In this document: piece after piece, positions 4,979-5,205 of the stretch
How the letters are laid out: the number at the start of each line of letters is the position of its first letter
Numbering within the stretch: position 1 is the first letter of the stretch
Assembly (NCBI GenBank): GCA_937951695.1
Contig: CALFBL010000405.1
Coordinates: 1-5,205, forward strand
Length of the DNA: 5,205 nucleotides
DNA from: an uncultured Granulosicoccaceae bacterium
GTDB lineage: Bacteria; Pseudomonadota; Gammaproteobacteria; Granulosicoccales; Granulosicoccaceae
Direction of reading: 5' to 3'
Notes under the pieces: generated by a model
The model's database searches: none
Told to the model about the DNA's origin: nothing
What the model saw: the letters and a program-made list of their open reading frames with translations, nothing else
Made by a program: the position numbers and the translations under genes

Positions 4979-5205
4979 GTGCCTCGTACCTACGCATTAA
5001 CTGACTTGGTCAAGCTCGTGCGGACTTACGGAGTTTTGGCGGGCACTTGCGATAATCATCGAACCATTGTCGGTGAGGTGTCGCGCGAATGGTTGGTGCG
5101 TGAGGTTGAACAGTACGTTCCATTGTCGAGTCTCCCCATGGCGTTTTTCCACACCATGCGCGGTCGTGACATGCTCGCCGTGGAATTCTTCCCGGCGCAA
5201 GATAT
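4979..5205 (+). CDS. Unrecognised protein, N-terminal part only
   Basis: A frame opens with GTG at 4979 and stays open for 75 codons to the window edge, where it is cut. TAAGGA at 4965-4970 gives a well-spaced ribosome binding site, and no ATG lies in frame between the upstream stop (4934) and the GTG. The protein starts MPRTYALTDL and contains LVRTYGVLAGTCDN (about 13-26), a helix-like acidic/basic stretch (SREWLVREVEQYV, 35-47) and FFHTMRGRDMLAVEFFP (56-72). There is no signal peptide or membrane segment in this part, so it is probably cytoplasmic. I do not recognise the family and propose no function. It follows nth on the same strand after 133 bases and could be read through from it. Confidence 0.65.
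   Translation, partial: MPRTYALTDLVKLVRTYGVLAGTCDNHRTIVGEVSREWLVREVEQYVPLSSLPMAFFHTMRGRDMLAVEFFPAQD

Noticed and set aside
4997..5200. 67-codon minus-strand frame near the window end
   Set aside because: The plus-strand frame from 4979 has a clear ribosome binding site and a more protein-like composition.

Overview
This window looks like an ordinary chromosomal segment of a gammaproteobacterium. The endonuclease III gene aligns without gaps to E. coli Nth, and QueG, LexA and the SRAP protein all have a proteobacterial look. The species cannot be named from the sequence. There is no rRNA, tRNA, CRISPR array, insertion sequence or phage gene. Coding density is high, and the longest gene-free stretch is about 130 bases.

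Layout, left to right. (1) A small exported, probably lipid-anchored protein of unknown function (+, 54-503) meets queG tail to tail over a cluster of overlapping palindromes (476-509). (2) A minus-strand operon reads a double-cupin protein (1570-2409) into queG, epoxyqueuosine reductase (512-1573), through a 4-base ATGA overlap. An extended -10 promoter precedes the cupin gene. (3) A 108-bp divergent region carries that promoter and, facing the other way, a well-spaced promoter for a LexA-type repressor (2518-3222). A TCAAAT-N9-ATTTGA dyad covers the expected lexA transcription start. (4) lexA and a minus-strand SRAP gene (YedK/HMCES type, 3216-4139) overlap tail to tail by 7 bases. (5) Divergent from SRAP lies nth, endonuclease III (+, about 4210-4845). 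(6) After a 133-bp gap a GTG-started gene of unknown family begins (4979) and runs off the window. Its ribosome binding site lies in one of two mutually exclusive hairpins.

How the genes work together. lexA, SRAP and nth form a DNA-damage block: a self-cleaving SOS-type repressor, a protein that crosslinks to abasic sites to shield them, and a glycosylase/AP lyase that creates and cuts such sites. The cupin-queG operon concerns tRNA queuosine modification plus a ChrR-like double cupin that has lost most recognisable metal ligands. The least conventional items are the switch-like leader before the last gene, the non-enterobacterial LexA recognition helix with its candidate operator, and the degenerate double cupin. 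No wholly new multi-gene system is evident.
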